This document shows, one piece after another, positions 43,472 through 52,382 of a stretch of 64,000 nucleotides of DNA. The first letter of the stretch is position 1; every line of letters starts with the position of its first letter. The notes below the pieces were generated by a model that did no database searches, was not told the origin of the DNA, and worked only from the letters and a program-made list of their open reading frames with translations. This DNA comes from Methylomonas rhizoryzae. GTDB taxonomy: Bacteria > Pseudomonadota > Gammaproteobacteria > Methylococcales > Methylomonadaceae. The position numbers were made by a program, and so were the translations under genes. The stretch is taken from the NCBI RefSeq assembly GCF_008632455.1, contig NZ_CP043929.1, positions 2,418,001 to 2,482,000 on the forward strand. The letters are read 5' to 3'.

Positions 43472-44518
43472 ATGCAACCTACAATTCTGGTGACCGGCGG
43501 TGCCGGTTACATAGGTAGTCACACCTGCGTCGAACTGTTGGAAAACGGCTACCAAGTCGTCGTAGTCGATAACTTATGTAATAGTAAAATAGAATCCCTG
43601 CGCAGAATCGAGCGCATCACCCGGCGTACCGTCGCCTTTCATCAAATAGACATTAACGACGTCGATGCGCTGGATAAGGTATTTGCCGAGTATTCGATAG
43701 ACGCCGTCATTCACTTCGCCGGTTTGAAAGCCGTCGGCGAGTCGTGTCAAATTCCGCTGAAATATTATGGCAACAACATCACCGGTACCTTGGTGTTGCT
43801 GGAGACGATGACGGCGCACCAGGTAAAGCGTTTGGTGTTCAGCTCCTCCGCCACGGTTTACGGCGACCCTCATCAGGTACCGATAAGCGAAGACTTTCCG
43901 TTACAAGCGACCAATCCTTACGGCCGCACCAAATTGTTCATCGAGGATATTTTACGCGACACGAGTGCCGCCGATGGTTTACAGCAAACCGATCGGCCCT
44001 GGCAAATGACTCTGTTGCGCTATTTCAATCCTATCGGCGCACATAGCAGCGGCTTGATCGGGGAAGATCCGAACGGCATTCCCAACAATCTGATGCCTTA
44101 TATTTCCCAAGTGGCGATAGGAAAACTAGCGCAGCTCTCGATTTTCGGCAACGATTATCCAACGGTGGACGGCACCGGCGTGCGCGATTACATTCACGTC
44201 GTCGATTTGGCGCAAGGACACATCAAAGCTTTGCAATTCCTGCTCAAGCAGCCGTTCGACACCGGCATTTGCGAGGTATTCAATCTGGGCACCGGTAACG
44301 GCTATAGCGTGCTGGAGATGCTCAACACGTTTAGCGAAGTCAGCGGCAAACCCATTCCTTACCGTATCGCCGCGCGCCGATCCGGCGATATCGCCACTTG
44401 TTTCGCCGATCCATCCCGTGCGCAACGCTTGTTAGGCTGGAAGGCCGAACGGGATCTGTCGCAAATGATGCAGGATACTTGGCGCTGGCAAAGCCAAAAC
44501 CCCAACGGGTTCGACTAA
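43472..44518 (+). CDS. galE: UDP-glucose 4-epimerase GalE
   Basis: 348 residues. It interconverts UDP-glucose and UDP-galactose for surface polysaccharide and LPS. The NAD-binding GGAGYIGSHT motif is near residue 8, SSSATVYGDP carries the active-site Ser, and NPYGRTK supplies the YxxxK pair. It is convergent with the kdsB operon, which also supplies LPS precursors. Confidence 0.95.
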   Translation: MQPTILVTGGAGYIGSHTCVELLENGYQVVVVDNLCNSKIESLRRIERITRRTVAFHQIDINDVDALDKVFAEYSIDAVIHFAGLKAVGESCQIPLKYYGNNITGTLVLLETMTAHQVKRLVFSSSATVYGDPHQVPISEDFPLQATNPYGRTKLFIEDILRDTSAADGLQQTDRPWQMTLLRYFNPIGAHSSGLIGEDPNGIPNNLMPYISQVAIGKLAQLSIFGNDYPTVDGTGVRDYIHVVDLAQGHIKALQFLLKQPFDTGICEVFNLGTGNGYSVLEMLNTFSEVSGKPIPYRIAARRSGDIATCFADPSRAQRLLGWKAERDLSQMMQDTWRWQSQNPNGFD

Positions 44519-44594
44519 GCGATTTTCGATATAGGCTTTGCCGGCACCGGCCCGGCTTAAACCGGCAGAGTGCGCCAGATGCAAAGCCAGGCGG

Positions 44595-45359
44595 TTAAAT
44601 TTGCCCCAGGCTCAACGCTACTCGCCACAAATCCTCTTCGGTATCGACCCCGGCTTCCGGAGTTTTATCCACCACCCGGACCAGTATCTTTTCGCCGTGC
44701 CACAAGATGCGCAGCTGTTCCAGCGCTTCCACGCTTTCCAGCGGCGACGCCGGCCATTCGCAGTAGCGTTGCAAAAAACCGACGGTGTATGCATACAAGC
44801 CGATATGCCGCAAATACGGCATCTTACTGTTGTTTATTGCAGGATGGGCGGGAAAAGACGACCTATTCCACGGTATCGGCGCCCGACTGAAATACAAGGC
44901 GTAACCGTTTTTATCCAATACCACCTTGACTGCGTTGGGATTGAAAATTTCCTCCGCGTCGCCAATCCTAGCCGCCAAGGTGGCAATACCGGCCGCTGAC
45001 TGGCCGGCCAACGCCTGCGCGGCGTCACGGATGTAATCGGGCGGAATCAAGGGTTCGTCGCCTTGCAGATTGACCACGATGTCGTCTGCCCGCCAGGCCA
45101 AACGCTGTGCCACTTCGGCAATGCGTTCGGTACCGGACTGATGATTGGGATCGGTCATCACCGCCTTAATTCCCAAAGCCGACACGGTATCGAAGATGCG
45201 GCTGTCGTCGGTAGCCACCACGACTTGCTCGGCTTGCGCCTGCACGGCCCGCTCGCAGACGTGGGCAATCATCGGCTTGCCGGCAATGTCCAGCAACGGC
45301 TTGCCCGGTAAGCGGGTGGAGGCGTAGCGGGCCGGAATGACGACTTTAAACGCAGTCAT
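44595..45359 (-). CDS. kdsB: CMP-KDO synthetase KdsB
   Basis: 254 residues. It activates 3-deoxy-manno-octulosonate with CTP for attachment to lipid A. The nucleotide-binding signature IPARYASTRLPGKPLLDIAG is at the N-terminus, and VVNLQGDEPLI follows at about 95. The start overlaps the Trm112-like gene by 4 bp. It is the last gene of exbB-exbD-lpxK-trm112-kdsB. Confidence 0.96.
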   Translation of the reverse strand: MTAFKVVIPARYASTRLPGKPLLDIAGKPMIAHVCERAVQAQAEQVVVATDDSRIFDTVSALGIKAVMTDPNHQSGTERIAEVAQRLAWRADDIVVNLQGDEPLIPPDYIRDAAQALAGQSAAGIATLAARIGDAEEIFNPNAVKVVLDKNGYALYFSRAPIPWNRSSFPAHPAINNSKMPYLRHIGLYAYTVGFLQRYCEWPASPLESVEALEQLRILWHGEKILVRVVDKTPEAGVDTEEDLWRVALSLGQI

Positions 45360-45547
45360 TGGCGCAAAGCGTCGGCTTCTTCGAAACTCAATGGGCGGGC
45401 TTCGTCTTCCAGCATCACCGGTATGCCGTCGCGGATGGGAAAAGCCAAATTATCGGCTTTGCAAATCAATTCTTGCTCTTGTTGCCGATAAAGCAGCGGG
45501 CTTTTGCACAACGGGCAAGCCAGTATGTCGAGTAATTTTTTATCCAT
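45356..45547 (-). CDS. Trm112/YcaR family small protein
   Basis: 63 residues. The CPLC pair in LLDILACPLCKSPL followed by an acidic C-terminus defines this small zinc-ribbon-like family; this copy has only the first CxxC plus one Cys near residue 29. Family members sit between lpxK and kdsB (ycaR in E. coli). The bacterial function is not settled. It overlaps lpxK by 8 bp and kdsB by 4 bp. Confidence 0.9.
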   Translation of the reverse strand: MDKKLLDILACPLCKSPLLYRQQEQELICKADNLAFPIRDGIPVMLEDEARPLSFEEADALRQ

Positions 45548-46541
45548 GGCGTTTGCTCTTCAATAAAGACAATAGATTGTCGGAAAATTCGGCGGGCAAT
45601 TCGGCGCTTATCGGCAGATACCAGTGCTGAGCGCCAGCGAACGGTGCGCATTTGACCGCGTCTTTTTCGGTCATGATGACCGGGCGGCCGTCTTTAAATG
45701 CCAGATCGGCGGCGGTATAGGCGTAATGGTCCGGGTAGGCTTTCGCGCTGCATTGCAAGCCCGCGGCCAGCAAGCTTTGGAAGAAACGTTGCGGATTGCC
45801 TATGCCGGCCACCGCGTGGCAGGTCTGACCGGCAAACTCCGTCAAGGCCTTGCGTTCGCCGCTTTGCAAATTGACCAATTCCCGGCCACTGCATTGCATC
45901 GGCAGTTCGCCTTCCAGCAATTCGCCGCCGCCGTTGACGATGACCCAATCGACTTGTTTGATGCGCTCTTGCGGTTCTCTAAGCGGCCCGACCGGCAAAC
46001 AATAGCCGTTACCGAAGCGGCGCTGGCCGTCGATGACCGCAATTTCGATATCGCGTTGCAGTGCATAATGCTGCAAGCCGTCGTCGGAAACGATGATATC
46101 GCAGGGATGATGCGCCAACAAATAACGGCCGGCGGCCGGCCTATCCGGACTGACCACGACCGGGCAGCTGCAGCGGCGCGCCAGCAGAACCGCTTCGTCA
46201 CCGACTACGGCCGGGTCGCTATCGGCAGTCACCGGCTTGGGCTGCTGTTCTTCCTTGCCGGCATAACCGCGGCTAATCACGCCCGGCGTATAACCCTGCC
46301 GCTTCAAACATTCGACCAGCCAGACCACCAGCGGGGTCTTGCCGGTACCGCCCACCGTAATATTGCCGACTACAATCACCGGCACCGGCAAGCGGTCGCT
46401 TTTCAGCCAGCCTTTGGCATACAAGAAACGCCGCAACCGAATCGCATCCACGTAAAACATCGATAAGGGCATAAACCAGGCGGAAACATACATTTCCTTG
46501 TACCAGGCATCTTCCAGCCAGCGGGTCAGGGATTTCTTCAT
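45540..46541 (-). CDS. lpxK: Tetraacyldisaccharide 4'-kinase LpxK
   Basis: 333 residues. It phosphorylates the 4' position of the lipid A disaccharide at the inner membrane. The P-loop VGNITVGGTGKTPLV is near residue 57, and ISRGYAGK and SDDGLQHYALQRD are further family motifs. An N-terminal amphipathic or membrane-interacting segment (residues 1-40) is present. It overlaps exbD by 4 bp. Confidence 0.95.
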   Translation of the reverse strand: MKKSLTRWLEDAWYKEMYVSAWFMPLSMFYVDAIRLRRFLYAKGWLKSDRLPVPVIVVGNITVGGTGKTPLVVWLVECLKRQGYTPGVISRGYAGKEEQQPKPVTADSDPAVVGDEAVLLARRCSCPVVVSPDRPAAGRYLLAHHPCDIIVSDDGLQHYALQRDIEIAVIDGQRRFGNGYCLPVGPLREPQERIKQVDWVIVNGGGELLEGELPMQCSGRELVNLQSGERKALTEFAGQTCHAVAGIGNPQRFFQSLLAAGLQCSAKAYPDHYAYTAADLAFKDGRPVIMTEKDAVKCAPFAGAQHWYLPISAELPAEFSDNLLSLLKSKRHG

Positions 46542-46975
46542 AGTTTTTCCGGCGGGTTGATGGCAAAGGTTACATGCTTGAAGCCGGCTTTGTTGGCGGC
46601 TTCCAACGCGCTGACCACTGCTTGGTGCGGGGTTTTACCGTCCGCGTTGATGACGAACGGCCATTGTCCGGCTTCGCCCGGAAGCCGGGCCAAGGCATTT
46701 TTCAAGCCTTCCGGGCTTTGCTCCGGCAGCAGTTGCGGCTTGCCGTCGTCGCCCGACAATGCGTAACGGCCTTGGGCATCTATGAACAAATTGACGGTTT
46801 TCCCGGCATATTCGCTATCTTCGCCGCCGGCTTCCGGTAAGTTGATTTTCAAATCGGTGTGGTGGCGGAAGGTAGTGGCCAACATGAAAAAAAACAGCAA
46901 CACCAATAACACGTCTATCATCGGTATCAGATTGATATCCACCGGCGCGCGTTTCTTGCGGCGAAAATCCATCAA
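46538..46975 (-). CDS. exbD: ExbD/TolR-family biopolymer transport protein
   Basis: 145 residues. One N-terminal membrane span with the conserved ion-binding Asp in IPMIDVLLVLLFFFM, then a periplasmic domain. ExbD works with ExbB to couple the proton gradient to outer-membrane or envelope processes. Overlaps exbB and lpxK by 4 bp each. In this operon the pair sits where msbA is found in E. coli; no TonB gene is nearby. Confidence 0.9.
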   Translation of the reverse strand: MMDFRRKKRAPVDINLIPMIDVLLVLLFFFMLATTFRHHTDLKINLPEAGGEDSEYAGKTVNLFIDAQGRYALSGDDGKPQLLPEQSPEGLKNALARLPGEAGQWPFVINADGKTPHQAVVSALEAANKAGFKHVTFAINPPEKL

Positions 46976-47586
46976 ACGTCCTCGCGCTGGCCTTGCATGA
47001 TGTCGATCAGACGTAGCGATTCTTCTTCCAGATGAATCACTCTATCGTCGACTACCCTCTCGAAATAACGGTGGAAAAACAAGCTGGGGATGGCCACAGT
47101 CAAACCGGTAGCGGTACAAATCAAGGCTTCGGAAATACCGGCGCTCAATACGCCCGGGTCGCCCATGCCGCCGACCGCGATGTCGGAAAATACCCGGATG
47201 ATGCCGTCCACGGTACCCAACAAGCCCATTAATGGCGTCACCGCCGCCAAAGTGCCCAATAAATTCAGATAGCGTTCCAGCTCGTGCGCCACTTGGCGAC
47301 CGACTTCCTCTATGCTGGTTTTCATGATTTCCCGGCCGTGTTTCCGGTTCAGCAAACCGGCGGCCAATACCCGCCCCAGCGGCGAACTCATCCTAATGCG
47401 GCGTACGGTGGCGTCGTCCAATTTGTTTTCCCGGTGCAATTGCCAAATATACGGCACCAGCTCCGCAGGAATAATGCGCCGGCGGCGTAACGACCAGAAA
47501 CGTTCACCGATAATGGCCATAGACGCAATGGAACACAACAGCAGTGGCAGCATCATCCAGCCGCCGCTTTTTACGATTTCGAACAC
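46972..47586 (-). CDS. exbB: MotA/TolQ/ExbB proton channel family protein
   Basis: 204 residues with three membrane spans (about 10-30, 105-130, 150-175). LGTLAAVTPLMGLLGTVDGII and ALICTATGLTVAIPS are the conserved pore helices. It forms the channel pentamer around ExbD. It is the first gene of the LPS-related operon. The exact partner (TonB-type or another envelope machine) is unknown. Confidence 0.9.
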   Translation of the reverse strand: MFEIVKSGGWMMLPLLLCSIASMAIIGERFWSLRRRRIIPAELVPYIWQLHRENKLDDATVRRIRMSSPLGRVLAAGLLNRKHGREIMKTSIEEVGRQVAHELERYLNLLGTLAAVTPLMGLLGTVDGIIRVFSDIAVGGMGDPGVLSAGISEALICTATGLTVAIPSLFFHRYFERVVDDRVIHLEEESLRLIDIMQGQREDV

Positions 47587-47619
47587 CTATCACTATCCTC
47601 TTATGCTAAGCCTATGATT

Positions 47620-48774
47620 TTAACCCAATGCCGGGACTTTTTGCCGTCCGACCCCAAGATAGGCCACCAGTAAACCTACGCCGGCCGCCAACGCGGCAAT
47701 CACGAAGACCGAGCCGCCGCCCAAACGCTCCCAACAGTAGCCGCTGTAAAAACTGCCGATCATGCCGCCTAGCCCGAAACTGAGGCTGGCATATAAAGCT
47801 TGGCCCTTACCTTGATGGCGGGCGCCGAAATAGTGCCGAAGCAGCTGCATGGCGACCACATGGGCGATGCCGAAACTGGCCGCATGCAAGGTTTGAGCGA
47901 TCAGAACCCAGGGCAAATTGCTTGGGTAATAGGCGATCAGCCACCACCTGAACACCGTCAATCCTAAGCTTATCAATAGCAAACGGCGTAAGGACAGATA
48001 GTTCAATATGCCGGCCACCCATACAAACAACAGAATTTCCGCCGCCACGCCTAAAGACCACAATAGCCCGGTCCAGGTAGTACTATAGTGAAATTGCTGT
48101 AAGTACAAGGAATAAAACGCGTAATACGGCCCGTGCGAGATTTGCAACAGCAGGTAAACCAGGAAAAACGCCAGCACTTCGGGGCGCCACAACAGCTGCC
48201 ATAGACTGCCTTGATCTTGATGTTTGACGTTTGCTACGACCTCCGGTATCGATAAGGCCGTCAACCAGTTAGCCGCCAACAAGGCCAAAATCACCGCGGG
48301 TAGCGTGTGCACCGGAACGAACTCCAACAAGCCGCCCACGCCGAGCACCGCGGCGATAAAACCCACCGATCCCCACAGCCTAACCCGGCTGTAGCGCTGC
48401 GGTTCCGTCTGCAGATGCAGCAGCGTGGCCGCCTCGAATTGCGGCAGCGTCGCATTCCAGAACATGCTGTAACAAAAGGTAACCAAAGCCACCCAGTAAT
48501 AATCGACCGTATACAAAAATCCGGCAAAACTAACGGCGGACAAGGCGCTGCTCCAGCGAATCAGTCGCAGACAGGAACCGGTTTTATCGGCCAGCCAGCC
48601 CCATAAATACGGGGCAACGATTTTGGTCGCCACCAAAATACTGATGATTTCGCCGATTTGCCGGGCACTGAAACCGTTCTGCTTCAGATATAAGCCCCAA
48701 TAGGGCAAGTAAGTCCCTAAAGCGGCGAAATAAAAGAAGTAGAAGCCGGATAAGCGCCAATACGGCAAGGCCAT
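47620..48774 (-). CDS. MFS transporter, HcaT-like
   Basis: 384 residues with about 12 membrane spans. YLPYWGLYLKQNGFSARQIG near the N-terminus and the overall pattern fit the MFS_1-like group that includes the 3-phenylpropionate permease HcaT and nucleoside transporter relatives. The substrate cannot be predicted. The start shares one base with the aroC stop (48774), so it is coupled to aroC. Confidence 0.85.
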   Translation of the reverse strand: MALPYWRLSGFYFFYFAALGTYLPYWGLYLKQNGFSARQIGEIISILVATKIVAPYLWGWLADKTGSCLRLIRWSSALSAVSFAGFLYTVDYYWVALVTFCYSMFWNATLPQFEAATLLHLQTEPQRYSRVRLWGSVGFIAAVLGVGGLLEFVPVHTLPAVILALLAANWLTALSIPEVVANVKHQDQGSLWQLLWRPEVLAFFLVYLLLQISHGPYYAFYSLYLQQFHYSTTWTGLLWSLGVAAEILLFVWVAGILNYLSLRRLLLISLGLTVFRWWLIAYYPSNLPWVLIAQTLHAASFGIAHVVAMQLLRHYFGARHQGKGQALYASLSFGLGGMIGSFYSGYCWERLGGGSVFVIAALAAGVGLLVAYLGVGRQKVPALG

Positions 48775-49862
48775 CAGCGCAGTATCGGCAAGCCGCTGGC
48801 CACGTGCAGGTTCTGCGCCCTGTGCCTGAGCAAATGATCCATCAGCACGATAGCCACCATCGCCTCGGCAATCGGCGTGGCGCGGATGCCGACGCAGGGG
48901 TCGTGCCTGCCCTCGGTCACCACCTCGATGGGCTCGCCCCTTACGTTAATACTGCGGCCGGGCAGGCGCAAGCTGGAGGTCGGCTTCAAGGCAATATGTG
49001 CGACCACGTCCTGACCGGTGGAAATGCCGCCCAGGATGCCGCCGGCATGATTGCTCAAAAAACCCTCGGGGGTGATTTCGTCGCGAAATTGCGTGCCTTT
49101 GGAAGCCACGCAGCCAAAGCCGTCGCCTATTTCCACACCTTTGACCGCATTGATGCTCATCAAGGCATACGCCAATTCGGCGTCCAGACGGTCGAAGATC
49201 GGCTCGCCCAGCCCGGGCGGTACCTTGCTGGCCACCACGTCGATTTTGGCCCCTATCGATTCGCCTTCCTTACGCAACGCATCCATGTAGGCTTCCATCT
49301 CCGCGACTTTGCCGGCATCCGGGCAAAAGAACGGGTTGTTGGGAATCTCGTCCCAATCGAAAGCCTCGATTTTGATAGGCCCGAGCTGGGATAAATAGCC
49401 GCGCACCCGTATCCCGTGCTGCTCGAACAAATATTTCTTGGCGATAGCGCCGGCCGCTACCCGCATCGCGGTTTCCCGGGCGGACGAACGGCCGCCGCCG
49501 CGGTAATCGCGAAAACCGTATTTATGCTGATAGGTGTAATCGGCATGGCCGGGACGAAAACTTTCGGCGATTTTGGCGTAATCTTTGGAACGCTGATCGG
49601 TGTTTTCGATCAGCAAGCCGATGGGCGTGCCGGTGGTTTTGCCTTCGAACACGCCCGACAGAATTTTTACCTGATCGGCTTCCCGCCGTTGCGTGGTATG
49701 CCGCGAAGTACCGGGCTTGCGCCTGTCCAAATCGATTTGCAGATCGGCTTCGCACAATTCCAGCCCCGGCGGGCAACCGTCGACAATGGCGCCTAAAGCC
49801 GGGCCGTGGCTCTCGCCGAAGGTAGTGACGGTGAATAATTTTCCTATGCTGTTTCCGGACAT
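48774..49862 (-). CDS. aroC: Chorismate synthase
   Basis: 362 residues. It converts 5-enolpyruvylshikimate 3-phosphate to chorismate with reduced FMN, the last common step to aromatic amino acids. GESHGPALGAIVDGCPPG at the N-terminus, YRGGGRSSARETAMRVAAGA in the middle and the C-terminal RATPIAEAMVA are family signatures. It lies 2 bp after prmB, an arrangement seen in other gammaproteobacteria. Confidence 0.97.
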   Translation of the reverse strand: MSGNSIGKLFTVTTFGESHGPALGAIVDGCPPGLELCEADLQIDLDRRKPGTSRHTTQRREADQVKILSGVFEGKTTGTPIGLLIENTDQRSKDYAKIAESFRPGHADYTYQHKYGFRDYRGGGRSSARETAMRVAAGAIAKKYLFEQHGIRVRGYLSQLGPIKIEAFDWDEIPNNPFFCPDAGKVAEMEAYMDALRKEGESIGAKIDVVASKVPPGLGEPIFDRLDAELAYALMSINAVKGVEIGDGFGCVASKGTQFRDEITPEGFLSNHAGGILGGISTGQDVVAHIALKPTSSLRLPGRSINVRGEPIEVVTEGRHDPCVGIRATPIAEAMVAIVLMDHLLRHRAQNLHVASGLPILR

Positions 49863-49864
49863 GC

Positions 49865-50794
49865 TTATACCGCGCTTGCGAAAAGAGAGTGATATTCGGC
49901 GACTTGCCGGGCCGTCAACAGAAACACGCCGTCGCCACCGCGTTCGAATTCCAACCAGTGAAACGGCACGCCGGGAAACAGGTCTTGCAAGGTTTGCGCG
50001 CTGCTACCGACTTCGACGATCAAAATGCCTTCGGAGGCTAAATAGTCGTTGGCCGCCGCCAAAATGCGCAACACCACATCCAAACCGGTTTCGCCGCCGG
50101 TAAAACCCATTGCCGGCTCGGCGTGGTATTCGACCGGCAGGTTTTCCCATTCGCTAATCGCTACGTACGGCGGATTGCTGACTATCACGTCGTAAGGTTT
50201 TTCCGGCAGATCGGCAAACAAGTCGGAGCGGATCAACGCGACTTGCTCGTCCAGCTCGTGCTTTTGCACGTTGATTTGCGCCACCGCCAACGCATCTTGC
50301 GACAAATCGACGGCATCCACTTGCGCCTCGGGGAAGGCGTAAGCGCAGGCAACGGCGATGCAAGCGCTACCGGTGCACAAATCCAGAATGTTGAATACCG
50401 ATTCTTCGTCTATCCACGGCTCGAAGCGCTGCTCTATCAATTCGGCGATCGGCGAGCGCGGCACCAACACCCGTTGGTCCACGTAAAACGGCAAACCGGC
50501 AAAAATCGCCTCGTTAGTCAGATAGGCGGAAGGAATGCGCTCGACGATGCGGCGCTCGACCAAAGCTACTACGGTCTGGCGTTCCGCCATGCTCAGCGCG
50601 CAATCCAAATAGGCGTCGGCTAAATCGTAGGGTTGATGCAAAGTGTGCAAAACGATGGCGGCCGCTTCGTCCAGCGGCGCTACGGTACCGTGCCCCAAAA
50701 ACACCTGATATTCGGCGAACCGGCTCGCCGCCCAACGAATATAGTCTCTAATGCTGTTCAGGCTTGTGATAACATCCGGGGACGTGATGGTCAT
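49865..50794 (-). CDS. prmB: Ribosomal protein L3 N5-glutamine methyltransferase PrmB
   Basis: 309 residues. It methylates a glutamine of ribosomal protein L3. The SAM-binding region (ILDLCTGSACIAVA) and catalytic NPPY motif (IVSNPPYVAIS) are present. ATG 50794 gives the usual length for PrmB; the longer in-frame extension overlaps the divergent HDOD gene and is rejected. The N-terminal helical domain is typical of PrmB rather than PrmC. Confidence 0.92.
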   Translation of the reverse strand: MTITSPDVITSLNSIRDYIRWAASRFAEYQVFLGHGTVAPLDEAAAIVLHTLHQPYDLADAYLDCALSMAERQTVVALVERRIVERIPSAYLTNEAIFAGLPFYVDQRVLVPRSPIAELIEQRFEPWIDEESVFNILDLCTGSACIAVACAYAFPEAQVDAVDLSQDALAVAQINVQKHELDEQVALIRSDLFADLPEKPYDVIVSNPPYVAISEWENLPVEYHAEPAMGFTGGETGLDVVLRILAAANDYLASEGILIVEVGSSAQTLQDLFPGVPFHWLEFERGGDGVFLLTARQVAEYHSLFASAV

Positions 50795-50866
50795 GAGATT
50801 TAGCGATCGATAAAAACGGCCGATTTTAAACCAAACCCCAGTGCTTGTCCGCATAAAGCAACCGCG

Positions 50867-51745
50867 ATGACCGAGGCCCCTTCCCGCGTCCCCCCACACA
50901 AACTGGCGAAAAACCGATTATTTCTGGATTGCTACAAATATATGCAGTCCGACAAACTGGCCTTGCCGACCATTCCCGACTTCTCGGTCAAGATCCGCCG
51001 CGCCATCAACGAGCCGACCGCCAACAGCAACAAAATCGCCCGCGTAGTGCAAACCGATCCCAGCATCACCGCCCGTTTGATCAAGATTTCCAACAGCCCG
51101 TTGTACCGCGGCCGGAGAAAAATCGAAAGCTGTCCGGAGGCCTTGACCCGTTTGGGCTTGAAAGCCGCCCAAGACATTATCACCGTATTCGCCCTGAAAG
51201 CCGTGTTCAACGCCAAAACCGCGGTGATTCGCCGCAAAATGCAGGAACTTTGGTCGCACAGCAGTCACGTGGCGGCGATCAGCGCGGTGTTGGCGCACAA
51301 AACCCCCGGCTTCGATCCGGACCGGGCCATGTTGGCAGGCCTGGTGCACGACATCGGCATCGTCCCTATCTTGGCTTATGCGGACCGCCAACCCGACATT
51401 TTGACCTCCCCGACCGACTTGGCCGACACGGTGCGCGAACTGCGCTCGGAAATCGGCGTGCAGATCATCCGCAAATGGGATTTTCCGACCGACTTCGAAG
51501 ACGTGGTGGTGCACGCCGAAAATTGGTTTCGCAACAGCGGCGATCAAGCCACCTATAGCGACATCGTGATGATTTCCCAATTGCACAGTTTCATCGGCAA
51601 AGTGGACGTGAAAAAAATGCCGCGAATGGACGATTTGCCGGCCTACAGAAAACTGGCCGCCGGCAATCTGGACGCGGATTTGAGCATCAATATTCTCGAT
51701 CAAGTCAAAGACGAGATCGAAAGCATTCGGACGATGTTGAATTAA
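50867..51745 (+). CDS. HDOD-domain signalling protein
   Basis: 292 residues. An HDOD domain spans about 30-230: LPTIPDFSVKIRRAI is the usual entry, KISNSPLYRG follows, and GLVHDIGIVPIL retains an HD-like pair although HDOD proteins generally lack the full phosphohydrolase set. Such proteins act in stress, motility or c-di-GMP signalling. It stands alone, divergent from prmB. Confidence 0.9.
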   Translation: MTEAPSRVPPHKLAKNRLFLDCYKYMQSDKLALPTIPDFSVKIRRAINEPTANSNKIARVVQTDPSITARLIKISNSPLYRGRRKIESCPEALTRLGLKAAQDIITVFALKAVFNAKTAVIRRKMQELWSHSSHVAAISAVLAHKTPGFDPDRAMLAGLVHDIGIVPILAYADRQPDILTSPTDLADTVRELRSEIGVQIIRKWDFPTDFEDVVVHAENWFRNSGDQATYSDIVMISQLHSFIGKVDVKKMPRMDDLPAYRKLAAGNLDADLSINILDQVKDEIESIRTMLN

Positions 51746-51765
51746 AGCGCCGGAGCCAGCACGCC

Positions 51766-52203
51766 GTGGAGACAAACGATCCCTATCATCTGCAACGCTT
51801 CCTGACTGCTCAAGCCGCAAGCTACGAGCGAGCCCTTCGCGAACTGCACGGCGGGCGTAAACTCACGCATTGGATTTGGTACATATTCCCCCAAGTAGCA
51901 GGCCTTGGCCATAGCCCTACCGCCCAAGAATACGCCATCCATTCCAAGCAAGAAGCCATCGCCTATCTGGCTCACCCCGTACTCGGTCATCGCTTGCGCC
52001 AATGTTGCGCGGCTTTGCTGGAGCACTCCGGCAAGCCCATCGCCCACATCATGGGTTATCCGGACGATTTGAAACTACGCTCGTCGATGACCTTATTCGC
52101 CGCGGTTTCCGAAGCGGACAACATTTTTGCCCGGATATTGGCGACTTTCTACGCCGGAAATAGTGACGCCAACACTATCGCCTTCCTGTCGGCGGACGAT
52201 TGA
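51766..52203 (+). CDS. DUF1810 family protein
   Basis: 145 residues. The pattern YERALRELHGGRKLTHWIWYIFPQ with LGHSPTAQEYAI and PDDLKLRSSMTLF is typical of DUF1810, small cytoplasmic proteins of unknown function. The start is GTG 51766, 20 bp after the HDOD gene, so it may be cotranscribed. No catalytic prediction is made. Confidence 0.88.
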   Translation: METNDPYHLQRFLTAQAASYERALRELHGGRKLTHWIWYIFPQVAGLGHSPTAQEYAIHSKQEAIAYLAHPVLGHRLRQCCAALLEHSGKPIAHIMGYPDDLKLRSSMTLFAAVSEADNIFARILATFYAGNSDANTIAFLSADD

Positions 52204-52382
52204 TTCGGCAAGCGCCCCAAAGCCCCCGCCGCCGCTATTCCCAAGTTTCAGTCCAAATAGCCGTACTAGCGTTTGAAACGGCAATTTGTGCAAATCTAGC
52301 GCTTTTTCCATACAAACATTCCGAGAAAAAACCCAGCTAAGGTAAGCTATATCAGTACGCTTACTATCTGCATTGTTGGTCG

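Noticed and set aside
45624..46466. 280-codon plus-strand frame opposite lpxK
   Set aside because: Shadow of lpxK; no ribosome-binding site or recognisable motif.
50918..51820. 300-codon minus-strand frame opposite the HDOD gene
   Set aside because: HDOD protein on the other strand has clear family motifs; this is antisense shadow.
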